From positions 44,761-108,760 of the forward strand of contig CAYUVK010000001.1 of assembly GCA_964448105.1 (NCBI GenBank): a stretch of 64,000 bases of DNA. The letters are read 5' to 3'. The notes below the pieces were generated by a model. That model searched no databases. It was not told where the DNA came from and saw nothing but the letters and a program-made list of their open reading frames with translations. This stretch comes from CAVQBP01 sp964448105 (lineage in GTDB: Bacteria; Bacteroidota; Ignavibacteria; Ignavibacteriales; Ignavibacteriaceae). Every line of letters begins with the position of its first letter. Within the stretch, counting starts at the first letter, position 1. The position numbers and the translations under genes are program-made. Positions 28,355 through 38,358 of the stretch are shown piece after piece.

Positions 28355-29212
28355 ATGAAGCAAACATTTAAATACGGTCCCTGGTATGTTGAATATACTC
28401 CGGAAGATGGTGCAAGATTAGATCATTTATGTTATAATGATTTTGACCTGGTTACTATTGAGCCAGAATCTTTTAAAGCTCCAGCCGCTGATTACGGAGA
28501 GTATGAAAAGCGTCCTGTATATGGTTATGACGATTGTTTCCCTTCTGTTGAAGCATCTGTTTTCCCTGGGACAGAATGGAAAATTCCAGATCATGGAGAA
28601 GCCTGCTGGCTAAAATGGGATAGTAACAATGCTGAAGATAGATTAATCTTTTCAGTTAAAAGTAAAGTTATACCTGTACAATTAATACGGGAAATGGTTT
28701 TTACCAAATCCAGTATTATATGGAATTTTGAAGTTTGTAATGAAAGTTCAGACAAAATCCCATTTCAACATGTAATGCATCCTCTAATGAAATTGGATGA
28801 AATTTCAGGTGTACATTTCCCGGATTTTCAATCAGTATATAATAAAACTACTGATCAGAATCTAAATTTGAAAAATTCTTATGATGTTCAGGAATTTCTG
28901 GTGAATAAACCTTTAGGTTCTGCAACTATGCTGTTCTTAAGAGATATTAAAGAAGGGAAAATGAGCTGGACTTATAAAAATGGTTTATTGATGAAAGTAG
29001 TTTTTCCTAGAGAATTTTTCCCATCTATTGGAATATGGTGGAATAATAAAGGTTACCCGGATGAGCCTGGAATTCGACGTAATGAATGCGCTTTCGAACC
29101 GATCCCGGGTTTAACAAGTTCTTTATCTGAAGCATTTAATCAAGGCCGCTACTTATTGGTTTCAAGTAAAAATCAATTTAAGTGGCAGATTATCTGGGAA
29201 TTATTTAGTTAA
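28355..29212 (+). CDS. Aldose 1-epimerase (mutarotase)-superfamily protein
   Basis: 285 residues, preceded by AAAGGAG. The sequence has the galactose-mutarotase-like beta-sandwich pattern: YGYDDCFPSVE near residue 62, and QHVMHPLMKL (around residue 145), where the His resembles the catalytic His of the superfamily. Proteins of this kind interconvert sugar anomers or modify sugar-like compounds. It is 34 bases after the isomerase gene and 55 bases before the aldolase gene, so it probably supplies the correct anomer for the same sugar. Exact substrate unknown. Confidence 0.72.
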   Translation: MKQTFKYGPWYVEYTPEDGARLDHLCYNDFDLVTIEPESFKAPAADYGEYEKRPVYGYDDCFPSVEASVFPGTEWKIPDHGEACWLKWDSNNAEDRLIFSVKSKVIPVQLIREMVFTKSSIIWNFEVCNESSDKIPFQHVMHPLMKLDEISGVHFPDFQSVYNKTTDQNLNLKNSYDVQEFLVNKPLGSATMLFLRDIKEGKMSWTYKNGLLMKVVFPREFFPSIGIWWNNKGYPDEPGIRRNECAFEPIPGLTSSLSEAFNQGRYLLVSSKNQFKWQIIWELFS

Positions 29213-29267
29213 GTGGATAATCATTATTAAAAATGAAAAAAACTAATTTATAAGCAGTTAATAAAAC

Positions 29268-30263
29268 ATGTCATTAATTTTTGGTCGTACTGAGGTACTA
29301 GACATATACGATGAAGCAAGGGATCGAAAATGGGTAATACCTTCATTTAATGCAGAAAACCTTACTACATTAGAAGCAATATTAAATGCAGTATACTTAT
29401 TTGGTAAAAAACAGAACATTAAAGATTTACCTATTATTATTGGCATTACAAATAATTACTCCTCACGTTCTCAATCTGTTTTTTATACCCATACTAAAAA
29501 ATGGAATATCGGGCTTAAGTTATTCTTAAAAAGTCTCAAAATACTTACTTCTCCCGATTCGCCTTACCGGCACTTAAGAGTAATGGTTCATCTTGATCAT
29601 ATACAATGGGATTGGGATGATGAATTATTAAAATGGGATATGGGGCAGTTTTCCTCTATTATGTATGATGCATCTACATTACCGATAGAAAAAAATATAA
29701 AGTATACTACTGCCTTTGTAGAAAATCACGGGGAACAAATTTTAATTGAAGGTGCGTGTGATGAAATATCTAATTCATCAAATCACCACTTAACTACACC
29801 AGCAGAAGCTGAGAAGTATTTCAGAGAAACCGGTGTGGATATTATAGTTCCCAATTTGGGTACTGAACATAGATCTTCTACATCAACATTAAAATACGAG
29901 GGAGATTTAGCTCGAGAGATAAGTAACAGGATAGGACCTCATTTATGTTTACATGGTGCATCTTCGCTTGCTGAAGAACAAATATCTCACTTCTTTGACG
30001 ATGGAATTTGTAAAGTGAATATCTGGACAATACTCGAACGCGATAGTGCACCAGCTTTATTTCAGAAAATGGTGGAAAATGCCTCAAAAATAGTTGGACC
30101 TGAAGAAGCAAAGAAAATGTTGAAAAAAGGATTACTCGGTAAAAATGCCGATATCGAAAGTCTTCATTCTATAAATTTTTTTACAACTTCATATAGACAA
30201 GAAGTAGTATATCATCAAATGCGGGATATTGTTCAGAAATACCTAAGAATATTATACGTATGA
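29268..30263 (+). CDS. Class II (metal-dependent) ketose-bisphosphate aldolase-family protein
   Basis: 331 residues. The fold signature of the FbaA/KbaY family is present: VIPSFNAENL near residue 23, MVHLDH (H108, D110 catalytic, H111 metal ligand), a GTEHRS metal-ligand His near 200 and CLHGASS near 225. These enzymes split ketose phosphates or bisphosphates into dihydroxyacetone phosphate and an aldehyde. It is longer than typical KbaY (~285), with an inserted segment at ~63-105 and a C-terminal helix, and distinct from the second aldolase at 57691-58512. Its position next to an FGGY kinase suggests a ketose phosphate substrate other than tagatose bisphosphate. Confidence 0.82.
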   Translation: MSLIFGRTEVLDIYDEARDRKWVIPSFNAENLTTLEAILNAVYLFGKKQNIKDLPIIIGITNNYSSRSQSVFYTHTKKWNIGLKLFLKSLKILTSPDSPYRHLRVMVHLDHIQWDWDDELLKWDMGQFSSIMYDASTLPIEKNIKYTTAFVENHGEQILIEGACDEISNSSNHHLTTPAEAEKYFRETGVDIIVPNLGTEHRSSTSTLKYEGDLAREISNRIGPHLCLHGASSLAEEQISHFFDDGICKVNIWTILERDSAPALFQKMVENASKIVGPEEAKKMLKKGLLGKNADIESLHSINFFTTSYRQEVVYHQMRDIVQKYLRILYV

Positions 30264-30321
30264 TTCGGGAAATATTAACCAAAATAAAGTTTAAAAAATT
30301 AGATTATAGCATTAAGTAAAG

Positions 30322-31818
30322 ATGAATTATATAGGTATAGATATTGGCTCCAGCTGCTGTAAAGCATTAGTCATTAGTGAAGAGGGAGAACAATTAGCAA
30401 ATTCACAACGTGAGTATAACATTATTTTTTCTAAAGACGGCAGCGCTACTCTAGATTCGGTTTTGGTTATTAAATCATGTTTTGAAGTTATTAAGGAATG
30501 CAGCAGCAAAGTAAAACAAGGTTCTATAAAAGCTATTGGGATTTCAAGCCAGGGGGAAGCTTTTACTGCTATAGGAACTAACGGCGATATACTAAATAAT
30601 GCAAAAGTTTCCTCTGATAGCAGTTCTAGAAAGTTTATGAAAGAATGGATTGATAAATTTGGTGAAGATAAATTATATCAGATCACGGGTCATACCGCAT
30701 ACCCAATATTTACATTATTTAAGCTACTATGGTTTAAAAATAACCAGCGTGATTTATGGGAAAAATCAAAATACTTTTTTTGTTTTGAAGATTTGCTCCA
30801 ATTCAGTTTGGGAATCAAGCCAGCAATAAGCTGGTCTTTAGCAGGACGGACAATGATGTTCGATGTTAGAAAGCAAGAATGGAATCAAGAGATCTTGGAA
30901 GAAATTGGAATTTCTGAAGAAAAGCTTGCAGTTACTTTACCTCCGGGATCTATCGTTGGTGCAGTCGATAAAGGAATAGCAAATCAGCTTGGTTTATCTG
31001 AAAATGTGTTTGTAGTAACTGCCGGACATGATCAAACTTGCAGTGCCTTGGGATCAGGAGTAATTGATGAAGGCACCGCCATGCTTGGGAGCGGAACAGT
31101 TGAATGTATTTGTCCGGCATTTAAAAATCCTGTCTTTTCTGAAGAGTTAAAAGAAAATAATCTATGTACATATAATTATTCTATTAAAGATTTATTTACT
31201 ACAGTTGCCTACAGCCTTACAGGAGGAAATATCTTTAAGTGGTTTAAAGACCAATTTGGTTATAAAGAAGTGGAAGAAGCAAAACTTTCAGGGGAAGATC
31301 CTTATGAACTTTTGCTTAATAATATAAATAGCGTACCGAGTAATTTATTAGTTCTTCCTTATTTCACTCCTTCCGGTACACCTTATTTCGATGATAAAAC
31401 AAAGGGTGCAGTAATTGGATTACAATTATCCACAGAACGTAAAGAAATATTAAAAGCTTTATTGGAAGGAGTATCATTTGAAATGCGGCTGAACATTGAG
31501 ATCCTTGAAAAAGCAGGATATATAATTAATGAACTAAGATGGGTAGGTGGGGGAGCTAAATCAAAACTATTAGCTCAATTAAAAGCTAATGTTATGAATA
31601 AAAAAATTACCTTATTGAACATAACAGAAGCCGGGTGTTTTGGAGCTGCGATGCTTGCCTGCTCAGCTGATACAGGTGAACCAATTCGTAACTTAGCTTC
31701 TAGATGGGTAAAAAAATCAACAGTTATTTATCCTGAATCAGACCATGTAAAATGGTACAATGAAAGATTTAAAGCATACAAATGTTTATATCAAAATATA
31801 AAATCGATTTCACTGTGA
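30322..31818 (+). CDS. FGGY-family carbohydrate kinase
   Basis: 498 residues, the usual length for the family. The N-terminal ATPase motif YIGIDIGSSCCKALV and the later AGHDQTCSALGSG, GTAMLGSGTVE and LRWVGGGAKSKLLAQ segments identify the FGGY fold. Such kinases phosphorylate ketoses, polyols or related compounds, usually on a terminal hydroxyl. The gene lies 58 bases after the aldolase and 19 bases before the dehydrogenase, so it is the kinase of the isomerase-kinase-aldolase set. Substrate specificity (fuculose, xylulose, other) cannot be set from motifs alone. Confidence 0.88.
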   Translation: MNYIGIDIGSSCCKALVISEEGEQLANSQREYNIIFSKDGSATLDSVLVIKSCFEVIKECSSKVKQGSIKAIGISSQGEAFTAIGTNGDILNNAKVSSDSSSRKFMKEWIDKFGEDKLYQITGHTAYPIFTLFKLLWFKNNQRDLWEKSKYFFCFEDLLQFSLGIKPAISWSLAGRTMMFDVRKQEWNQEILEEIGISEEKLAVTLPPGSIVGAVDKGIANQLGLSENVFVVTAGHDQTCSALGSGVIDEGTAMLGSGTVECICPAFKNPVFSEELKENNLCTYNYSIKDLFTTVAYSLTGGNIFKWFKDQFGYKEVEEAKLSGEDPYELLLNNINSVPSNLLVLPYFTPSGTPYFDDKTKGAVIGLQLSTERKEILKALLEGVSFEMRLNIEILEKAGYIINELRWVGGGAKSKLLAQLKANVMNKKITLLNITEAGCFGAAMLACSADTGEPIRNLASRWVKKSTVIYPESDHVKWYNERFKAYKCLYQNIKSISL

Positions 31819-31837
31819 TTGGAGACAGAATAACTCA

Positions 31838-33124
31838 ATGGAACCGAATTTAGGTAAAAAAACATTTTTAGGATTTGGACTTGGAGCTGTTCAATCCGGC
31901 TTAATGCTTTTTGAGGCTTTTAAATCTAAGAATTTTAGCAGATACGTAATTCTTGAAGTGAATAAGGAGATAGTTGACGCGGTAAGAAAATATGGCAATA
32001 AAATTATTGTTAACACTGCAAAAATTGATGGTATCTTAAAAACAACAATTTCTGACTTTGAAATTTACAATCCTAATGATCCTGCTGACTATAGTTCCAT
32101 AGTTTCTTCTGTATATCAAGCCGATGAAATGGCAACTGCAGTGCCAAGCATTGATTTCTATGATGGAGGTAAAAATTCTATTGCAAAATTACTAGCCGAA
32201 AATATTAATCCAAATAAACCTCAAATATTATACGCTGCAGAAAATAATAACTATGCTGCAGAAATTCTTCTTGAGAAAATAAAAAAATATGCCAACGAAA
32301 GTAGTCTGAAACAATTTCAAACTATAAATACTGTAATTGGTAAGATGGGCGGGGTAATTTTTGACAAAGGAACAGTTAATGAATTAAACCTAGATTTAAT
32401 GACACCATACAGTAAGGCGGCAATTTTAGTTGAAGAATTTAATAACATAATTATTTCAAAAATTACTTTGCCCAATTTTAAGAGAGGGATTGAGGTCTTC
32501 CAGGAAAAAGACGATTTATTACCGTTTGAAGAAGCAAAATTATATGGTCATAATGCTGTGCATTCTATGTTGGGATTTTTTGCTGCACTTCGCAGTTACA
32601 ATTATATGAGTGAAATTAGAAATGATCCTGATTTATATAAATATGGAATTGATACATTTAACGATGAAAGCGGCGGCTTTTTACTCAAGAAGTATAAAGA
32701 ATTAAATGATCCGCTCTTTACAAAAGAAGGATTTGATTTTTATGGGAAGGATTTGTTAGAAAGGATGATCAATCCGTATTTACGTGACGAAGTTAAAAGA
32801 ATATGCCGTGATCCAGTTAGGAAATTAGAATATAACGACCGGTTATTCGGAACTATTAGAGAAGCTTTACTACAGAATGTTTATCCGAAAATTTTAGCTA
32901 AAGCCGTACTAGGTGGAATATGCTACATAATTAACAATAAGATTAATACAGATTTCAAATACCCGGCTGAAATAGAAAAATTAAATGAACAAAATATAAA
33001 TGATATTTTAAAATGCATTTGGAAGGAAGATGCAGGTAAGCCGGATAGTGAGCAATTAATATATTTGGTCTGCTCAGAACTTAATGAGTTCTTTGAAGAA
33101 TTTATAAATATAAAAAAGTATTGA
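31838..33124 (+). CDS. Mannitol dehydrogenase-family (polyol phosphate) oxidoreductase-like protein
   Basis: 428 residues with GGAG 14 bases upstream of the ATG. An N-terminal nucleotide-binding region (FLGFGLGAVQSGLMLFEAF) is followed by AENNNYAAEILLEKI, the conserved block of the mannitol/mannitol-1-phosphate dehydrogenase family, and an all-helical C-terminal domain with NAVHSMLGFFAALRSY. Family members oxidise sugar alcohols or their phosphates with NAD(P). The glycine pattern GFGLGA is unusual, so the cofactor is less certain. Its TGA overlaps the region just before the E2 gene, showing tight coupling within the operon. Confidence 0.75.
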   Translation: MEPNLGKKTFLGFGLGAVQSGLMLFEAFKSKNFSRYVILEVNKEIVDAVRKYGNKIIVNTAKIDGILKTTISDFEIYNPNDPADYSSIVSSVYQADEMATAVPSIDFYDGGKNSIAKLLAENINPNKPQILYAAENNNYAAEILLEKIKKYANESSLKQFQTINTVIGKMGGVIFDKGTVNELNLDLMTPYSKAAILVEEFNNIIISKITLPNFKRGIEVFQEKDDLLPFEEAKLYGHNAVHSMLGFFAALRSYNYMSEIRNDPDLYKYGIDTFNDESGGFLLKKYKELNDPLFTKEGFDFYGKDLLERMINPYLRDEVKRICRDPVRKLEYNDRLFGTIREALLQNVYPKILAKAVLGGICYIINNKINTDFKYPAEIEKLNEQNINDILKCIWKEDAGKPDSEQLIYLVCSELNEFFEEFINIKKY

Positions 33125-33132
33125 AGGTTTTT

Positions 33133-34509
33133 ATGGTTACACCAATAATATTACCACAACAGGGTAACACTGTCGAGACTTGCCTTATTCTTGAATGGAA
33201 AAAGAAAAAAGGTGAAGAAATAAAAAAAGGGGAAGTAATTTGTGAAATTGAAACAGATAAAGCAGTATTTGAAATTGAATCTCCCGACAGTGGGATTGTT
33301 TTGGAAACATTTTTTAATGAAGGTGATGATGTCCCTGTGCTAACTAATATAGCAGTTATTGGCAATAAAGAAGAAAACTATGATGAATATACTCCTGGTT
33401 TAAGTAAAACAAAAAATGAAGAGCAAAAAGAAGAAAAAGAAATACAGTATAATATAAATTCTGAAATATTAATTGAAATTGATAAGAATGGAAATAAGAA
33501 TAGTTCAATAAAAGAAGGCTCTTCTTTTAAAGGTAAAAGAATTTCTCCTAGGGCAAAAAATCTTGCTAAAAAATTGAAGCTGCCCATTGAAAAAATTGAA
33601 GGAACTGGACCAGCTAGCCGTATTATTGAAAGGGATATATTAACTGCAAGTAAGAATTATGAATCTTTAACAATTGCAGCTAGCGACCTGATTAATGAAG
33701 CAAATCCGCGACCTGAAGTAGGCAGCGGGATTGGCAACAGGATAACAACAACAGATATACAAAACAAAACCCAAACCAAAATTTATAATTTAGAGGAAGA
33801 GAGCATAAAAGTAATCCCTCTAAGGGGAATAAGAAAGCTTATTGCTGAACGTATGCTTGATTCACTTAAAAATTCTGCCCAATTAACCCTTAACAGCAGT
33901 GCAAATGCTTCGGCTTTATTGGATTTACGGAAGAGATTTAAGAATAGTACATTATACAAGGAATTTCAATCCGTTACAATTAATGATCTAATTCATTTTG
34001 CTGTAGTAAAAACTTTACCCTTACATCCTGAACTAAATAATCTTTTGATTGGAGACAGAATAGAGTATTATAATAGAATTCATTTAGGATTTGCGGTCGA
34101 TACTCCAAGGGGTTTAATGGTTCCGGTAATCAAAAATTCTCAAGAATTAAATTTACTTCAATTAAGTCATGAAGCTAAACGCTTAGCATCTGTATCTCTG
34201 TCTGGTAAGATTGAAGCCGAAGAATTAAACGGTGCAACTTTTACGGTTACGAATTTGGGAAGTTTTGGTATTGAATCATTTACACCTGTTCTAAATTTAC
34301 CGCAGACAGGAATATTAGGAATTAATACCATATCATTAAAACCTGTAGACGGTGATAATGGTATAGAATTCATCCCGCACATATCTTTTTCATTGACAGT
34401 AGATCATCGGGCTATCGATGGTGCAGTTGGAGCTCGATTTTTACAGAGTCTAGCGAAAACCATAACGGAAATAGATTTAGCTGTAACTTCGGATACAATG
34501 AGGGGATAA
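33133..34509 (+). CDS. 2-oxo-acid dehydrogenase E2, dihydrolipoamide acyltransferase
   Basis: I chose the ATG at 33133, with GAAGG just upstream; a TTG at 33121 overlapping the previous stop adds only four residues. 458 residues: lipoyl domain (1-80; ETDKA with K43 as the lipoylation site), a charged linker, peripheral-subunit-binding domain (135-170; RISPRAKNLAKKL, GTGPASRI), a second linker, and a catalytic acyltransferase domain (~230-458) with the active-site DHRAIDG (H425). E2 passes the acyl group made by E1 to coenzyme A. The E3 ATG follows the E2 stop with no gap, and E1 comes next, so the three form one complex. Confidence 0.93.
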   Translation: MVTPIILPQQGNTVETCLILEWKKKKGEEIKKGEVICEIETDKAVFEIESPDSGIVLETFFNEGDDVPVLTNIAVIGNKEENYDEYTPGLSKTKNEEQKEEKEIQYNINSEILIEIDKNGNKNSSIKEGSSFKGKRISPRAKNLAKKLKLPIEKIEGTGPASRIIERDILTASKNYESLTIAASDLINEANPRPEVGSGIGNRITTTDIQNKTQTKIYNLEEESIKVIPLRGIRKLIAERMLDSLKNSAQLTLNSSANASALLDLRKRFKNSTLYKEFQSVTINDLIHFAVVKTLPLHPELNNLLIGDRIEYYNRIHLGFAVDTPRGLMVPVIKNSQELNLLQLSHEAKRLASVSLSGKIEAEELNGATFTVTNLGSFGIESFTPVLNLPQTGILGINTISLKPVDGDNGIEFIPHISFSLTVDHRAIDGAVGARFLQSLAKTITEIDLAVTSDTMRG

Positions 34510-35859
34510 ATGTTAAATAATAATTATGATTTAATTATAATTGGCGGTGGTCCTGGTGGTTATCTTGCAGCAGAAAGAGCTGGTATAAAAGGGAAGAGAA
34601 CTTTACTCATAGAAAAAGACAAAAGACTTGGAGGGGTGTGTTTAAATCGAGGCTGTATTCCAACAAAAGCACTATTAAATTCTGCAAAAATTTTTCATTC
34701 AGCACAAAATAGTAAACATCTGGGTGTTTCTGTCTCCAAAGCCGAATATAATTTGGAAAGAGCAATGGAATGGAAAGTTAAAACAATATCTACCTTAACC
34801 AAGGGAATTGAGTATCAAATGAAACGATACAATGTAGATGTAATTACAGGTACAGCTTATATTGAAAAAAGGAATGTTGTTTCAGTTAACAAAGAAAAAT
34901 ATACCTCAGATAATATTCTAGTGGCCACTGGTTCTTCGCCAATTAAGCTTTCTATTCCCGGAGCAGATAAACCAAATGTTCTTACTAGTGATGAATTATT
35001 AGAAATAAAAGAATTGCCAAAAGAGTTGGTAATAATAGGTGGAGGTGTTATAGGAATTGAATTCGCTTCTTATTTCAGTATGCTTGGAACTAAGGTGACT
35101 GTAATAGAATTATTGCCAGAAATTTTATCGAATTTTGACGAAGGAATTGCTGCTATAATGCGAGCATCCTTAAAACAATGTACCTTCGTTACCAGTGCAA
35201 AAGTTACCTCGATAGATGATAACAAAGTTAACTATGTTAAGGATGGTAAAGAAGCCAGCTGTTCAGCCGATCTGGTTCTGCAGGCAGTTGGTAGAATACC
35301 TAATATTGAAAATATTGGCCTTGAAAATATTAATGTTGATTTTGATAGAAGAGGAATTAATGTAGATGAGAGAATGCGAACAAACATACCTAATGTATAC
35401 GCTGTAGGAGATGTAACCGGAAAATCTTTATTAGCTCATTCAGCTTACAGGATGGGTGAAGTTGCAGTAAATAATATATTTATGCATAAAGATAAAATGA
35501 GATATAATGCTATCCCTTGGATCGTATATAGCTATCCTGAGCTTTCTGCGGTGGGTTTGACAGAAAATGAAGCAAAGAAAAAAGGAAATAATATTAAAGT
35601 TAGTTTTTTGCAGATGCGTGCTAACGGAAGATTTTTAGCCGAACATGGGAATGAAAAAGGAATTTGTAAGATTATAGTGGACGCTGATTCATATATATTA
35701 TTAGGTATAACACTCTTAGGAGGCTCTAATTCTGAAATTATTTATGGAGCTGCAGCCATGATTGAAGCAGAATTTAGGGTGAAAGATATTAAAGATATAA
35801 TCTTTCCTCATCCAACTGTCTCCGAAATAATTAAAGATACAATATGGGAATTAAATTAA
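34510..35859 (+). CDS. lpdA: Dihydrolipoamide dehydrogenase (E3)
   Basis: 449 residues. N-terminal FAD motif IIGGGPGGYLAAERAG, redox-active disulfide GGVCLNRGCIPTK (C44, C49), NAD motif VIIGGGVIGIEFAS, second FAD motif VYAVGDVTG, and the interface HPTVSE His-Glu pair at the C-terminus are all present and ordered as in E3. It reoxidises the lipoamide of E2 with NAD. It is sandwiched between E2 and E1 genes, which marks it as the dedicated E3 of this complex rather than a housekeeping copy. Confidence 0.95.
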   Translation: MLNNNYDLIIIGGGPGGYLAAERAGIKGKRTLLIEKDKRLGGVCLNRGCIPTKALLNSAKIFHSAQNSKHLGVSVSKAEYNLERAMEWKVKTISTLTKGIEYQMKRYNVDVITGTAYIEKRNVVSVNKEKYTSDNILVATGSSPIKLSIPGADKPNVLTSDELLEIKELPKELVIIGGGVIGIEFASYFSMLGTKVTVIELLPEILSNFDEGIAAIMRASLKQCTFVTSAKVTSIDDNKVNYVKDGKEASCSADLVLQAVGRIPNIENIGLENINVDFDRRGINVDERMRTNIPNVYAVGDVTGKSLLAHSAYRMGEVAVNNIFMHKDKMRYNAIPWIVYSYPELSAVGLTENEAKKKGNNIKVSFLQMRANGRFLAEHGNEKGICKIIVDADSYILLGITLLGGSNSEIIYGAAAMIEAEFRVKDIKDIIFPHPTVSEIIKDTIWELN

Positions 35860-35887
35860 AAATGTAAAACATATATAGGAGTACATT

Positions 35888-38350
35888 GTGCCAAGAAATA
35901 TTGTTGTTAATCCGGAAGAAGTTAAAAAATGCGGGACTTTAAAATTAAGAAATATCAAACTGAATCAATATAAATCAAATTTTAAAATTGAAATTGAGAA
36001 ATATGGAAAAGAAACTTTAAAAAATGTCTTAGTTGATATGTTATTAATTCGTCAGTTTGAGACGAGTTTAAACGATATAAAGATTGAAGGTGCATATCAT
36101 GGCATTCAATATAATCATAAGGGCCCGGCACATTTATCAATTGGGCAGGAAGCCGCTGCCGTAGGGCAGTCATTAAATTTAACTAAAGATGATTTTGTAT
36201 TTGGTTCTCATAGAAGTCACGGTGAAATATTAAGCAAGTGTTTCTCTGTTGCTCATAAACTGAGTGAAATTGAACTTGAAAAGATTATGAATTCATATAT
36301 GAATGGAAAGATAGTAAAGGTTCTTGAATCATTAAAATATAAGAGTGTTGAAGAATTGGCAATGAATTTTGTTTTATACGGAACCATGTCTGAAATATTT
36401 GCCAAAGAAACTGGTTTTAATATGGGGCTCGGCAGTTCAATGCATGCATTCTTTGCTCCGTTTGGAAGCATGCCGAATAATGCTATTGTGGGGGGATCAT
36501 CAGATATTGCTACTGGTGCCGCACTTTTTAAGCGTATAAATTATAAACCTGGAATAGTTATAGCAAATATTGGTGATGGAGCTTCAGGGACAGGTCCTAC
36601 TTGGGAAGCAATGATGCTTGCGGCTATGGATCAATATAAAATACTTTGGGATAAAAAAGTTGGTGGTGCCCCTCCGATCATTTTTAATTTTATGAATAAT
36701 TTTTATGGAATGGGAGGACAGACATTTGGTGAAACTATGGGATTTGGTATTCTTGCAAGAATAGGAGCTGGGGTAAATGAGGATGCAATGCATAGCGAAC
36801 GAGTAAACGGAAGTAATCCTTTGGCTGTTGCAGATGCAATAGAGAGAAAGAGAAAAATTTTAGAAAAAGGTGATGGACCGGTTCTTTTAGATACAACAAC
36901 ATATCGTTTTTCCGGTCATTCTCCTTCCGATGCATCATCTTATAGGACAAAAGAAGAATTGAAGCTATGGATGGATCAAGATCCCATAATAGAATATGGA
37001 AATTATTTAATTAACAATTTGGTAATTACTAAAAGTGAATTTGAAAATCTGCAGAATTCGGCTATTGATACCATAAAGAGCACCTTAAAATTGGCTATAT
37101 CTCCAGAAATCTCGCCGAGGGTTAGTCTTCAATCTGAAATAATTGGTGAATATATGTTTTCCAACAAAAAGATTGAAAAATTTGATGAAAGGGAACCTGA
37201 AGTTCTTCTTTCCAAAGAAGAAAACCCTCGTGTAAAATCTATTTCAAAAAAAGAAAGATATGGTTTGGATGGAAATGGAAAACCATTTCCTAAAACAAAA
37301 TTATTTTCATATCGTGATGGTTTATTTGAAGCTATTCTGCATAGAGCATATATTGATCCTACTATGGTTATTTATGGTGAAGAGAACAGGGATTGGGGTG
37401 GTGCTTTTGCAGTATACCGTGGTTTAACGGAAGCTCTACCTTATCACCGGTTATTTAATACTACGATTTCAGAAGGTGCCATTGTAGGATCTGCAACCGG
37501 TTATGCAATGTGCGGGGGAAGAGTACTTGCCGAATTAATGTACTGCGACTTTCTTGGTAGAGCAGGCGATGAAGTTTTTAACCAAATGTCTAAATGGCAG
37601 GCCATGTCTGCTGGAGTACTAAAAATGCCTTTTGTTCTCCGTGTTTCGATTGGAAACAAATATGGTGCTCAGCACTCTCAAGATTGGACTGCTTTAGTAG
37701 CTCATATTCCTGGATTAAAAGTAATGTTCCCGGCTACTCCTTATGACGCAAAAGGTATGCTTAATTCTGCTTTAAGCGGGACTGATCCTGTTGTTTTTTT
37801 TGAAAGTCAGAGATTATATGATATAGGTGAAATGTTTGTTAAAGATGGGGTGCCGGAAGGATATTATGAAATTGAAGAAGGTGAGCCAGTCATTAGAAGA
37901 AATGGAAATGATATTACTATTATAACAATTGGTTCCACTTTATATACAGCTCTTGATGCAGCTGATATTCTTGAGAAAGAATATAAAATGACTGCAGAGA
38001 TCATTGATGCGCGGTTTATAAATCCTCTTAATTATGATATTATTATTGGATCTATTCAAAAGACAGGGAAGGTCATATTAAGTTCAGATGCTGTTGAAAG
38101 AGGATCATTTTTAAATACTATCTCATGTCAAATAACCCAATTAGCTTTCGACTATTTAGATGCTCCACCTGTTGTTATTGGTGCAAGAAATTGGATTACT
38201 CCTGGAGCGGAAATAGAAGAAATGTTTTTCCCTCAAAAAGAATGGCTTATCGACGCAATTCATGAACGTATTTTACCGTTACCCGGTTATAAAACAACAA
38301 CGAACCAAACCTTAGGTGAATTAAAAAGAAGGAATAGAAAAGGGATATAA
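35888..38350 (+). CDS. Fused E1 alpha-beta 2-oxo-acid dehydrogenase, thiamine-diphosphate dependent
   Basis: 820 residues from a GTG start with AGGAG about 9 bases upstream. Residues ~40-440 are E1-alpha (SIGQEAAAVG, FGSHRSHGE, GDGASGTGPTW at 229-239 with the cofactor-binding NN at 270-271). Residues ~480-800 are E1-beta (YGEENRDWGG, NTTISEGAIVGSATGYA, FVLRVSIGNKYGAQHSQDW). The GDG-to-NN spacing is about 12 residues longer than in pyruvate or branched-chain E1-alpha because of the DQYKILWDKKVGG insertion. It decarboxylates a 2-oxo acid and loads E2. Fusion of alpha and beta is known in some 2-oxo-acid dehydrogenases. The substrate is not readable from sequence; pyruvate, a branched 2-oxo acid, acetoin or a sugar-derived 2-oxo acid are options. 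Confidence 0.88.
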   Translation: MPRNIVVNPEEVKKCGTLKLRNIKLNQYKSNFKIEIEKYGKETLKNVLVDMLLIRQFETSLNDIKIEGAYHGIQYNHKGPAHLSIGQEAAAVGQSLNLTKDDFVFGSHRSHGEILSKCFSVAHKLSEIELEKIMNSYMNGKIVKVLESLKYKSVEELAMNFVLYGTMSEIFAKETGFNMGLGSSMHAFFAPFGSMPNNAIVGGSSDIATGAALFKRINYKPGIVIANIGDGASGTGPTWEAMMLAAMDQYKILWDKKVGGAPPIIFNFMNNFYGMGGQTFGETMGFGILARIGAGVNEDAMHSERVNGSNPLAVADAIERKRKILEKGDGPVLLDTTTYRFSGHSPSDASSYRTKEELKLWMDQDPIIEYGNYLINNLVITKSEFENLQNSAIDTIKSTLKLAISPEISPRVSLQSEIIGEYMFSNKKIEKFDEREPEVLLSKEENPRVKSISKKERYGLDGNGKPFPKTKLFSYRDGLFEAILHRAYIDPTMVIYGEENRDWGGAFAVYRGLTEALPYHRLFNTTISEGAIVGSATGYAMCGGRVLAELMYCDFLGRAGDEVFNQMSKWQAMSAGVLKMPFVLRVSIGNKYGAQHSQDWTALVAHIPGLKVMFPATPYDAKGMLNSALSGTDPVVFFESQRLYDIGEMFVKDGVPEGYYEIEEGEPVIRRNGNDITIITIGSTLYTALDAADILEKEYKMTAEIIDARFINPLNYDIIIGSIQKTGKVILSSDAVERGSFLNTISCQITQLAFDYLDAPPVVIGARNWITPGAEIEEMFFPQKEWLIDAIHERILPLPGYKTTTNQTLGELKRRNRKGI

Positions 38351-38358
38351 AAAAAATT

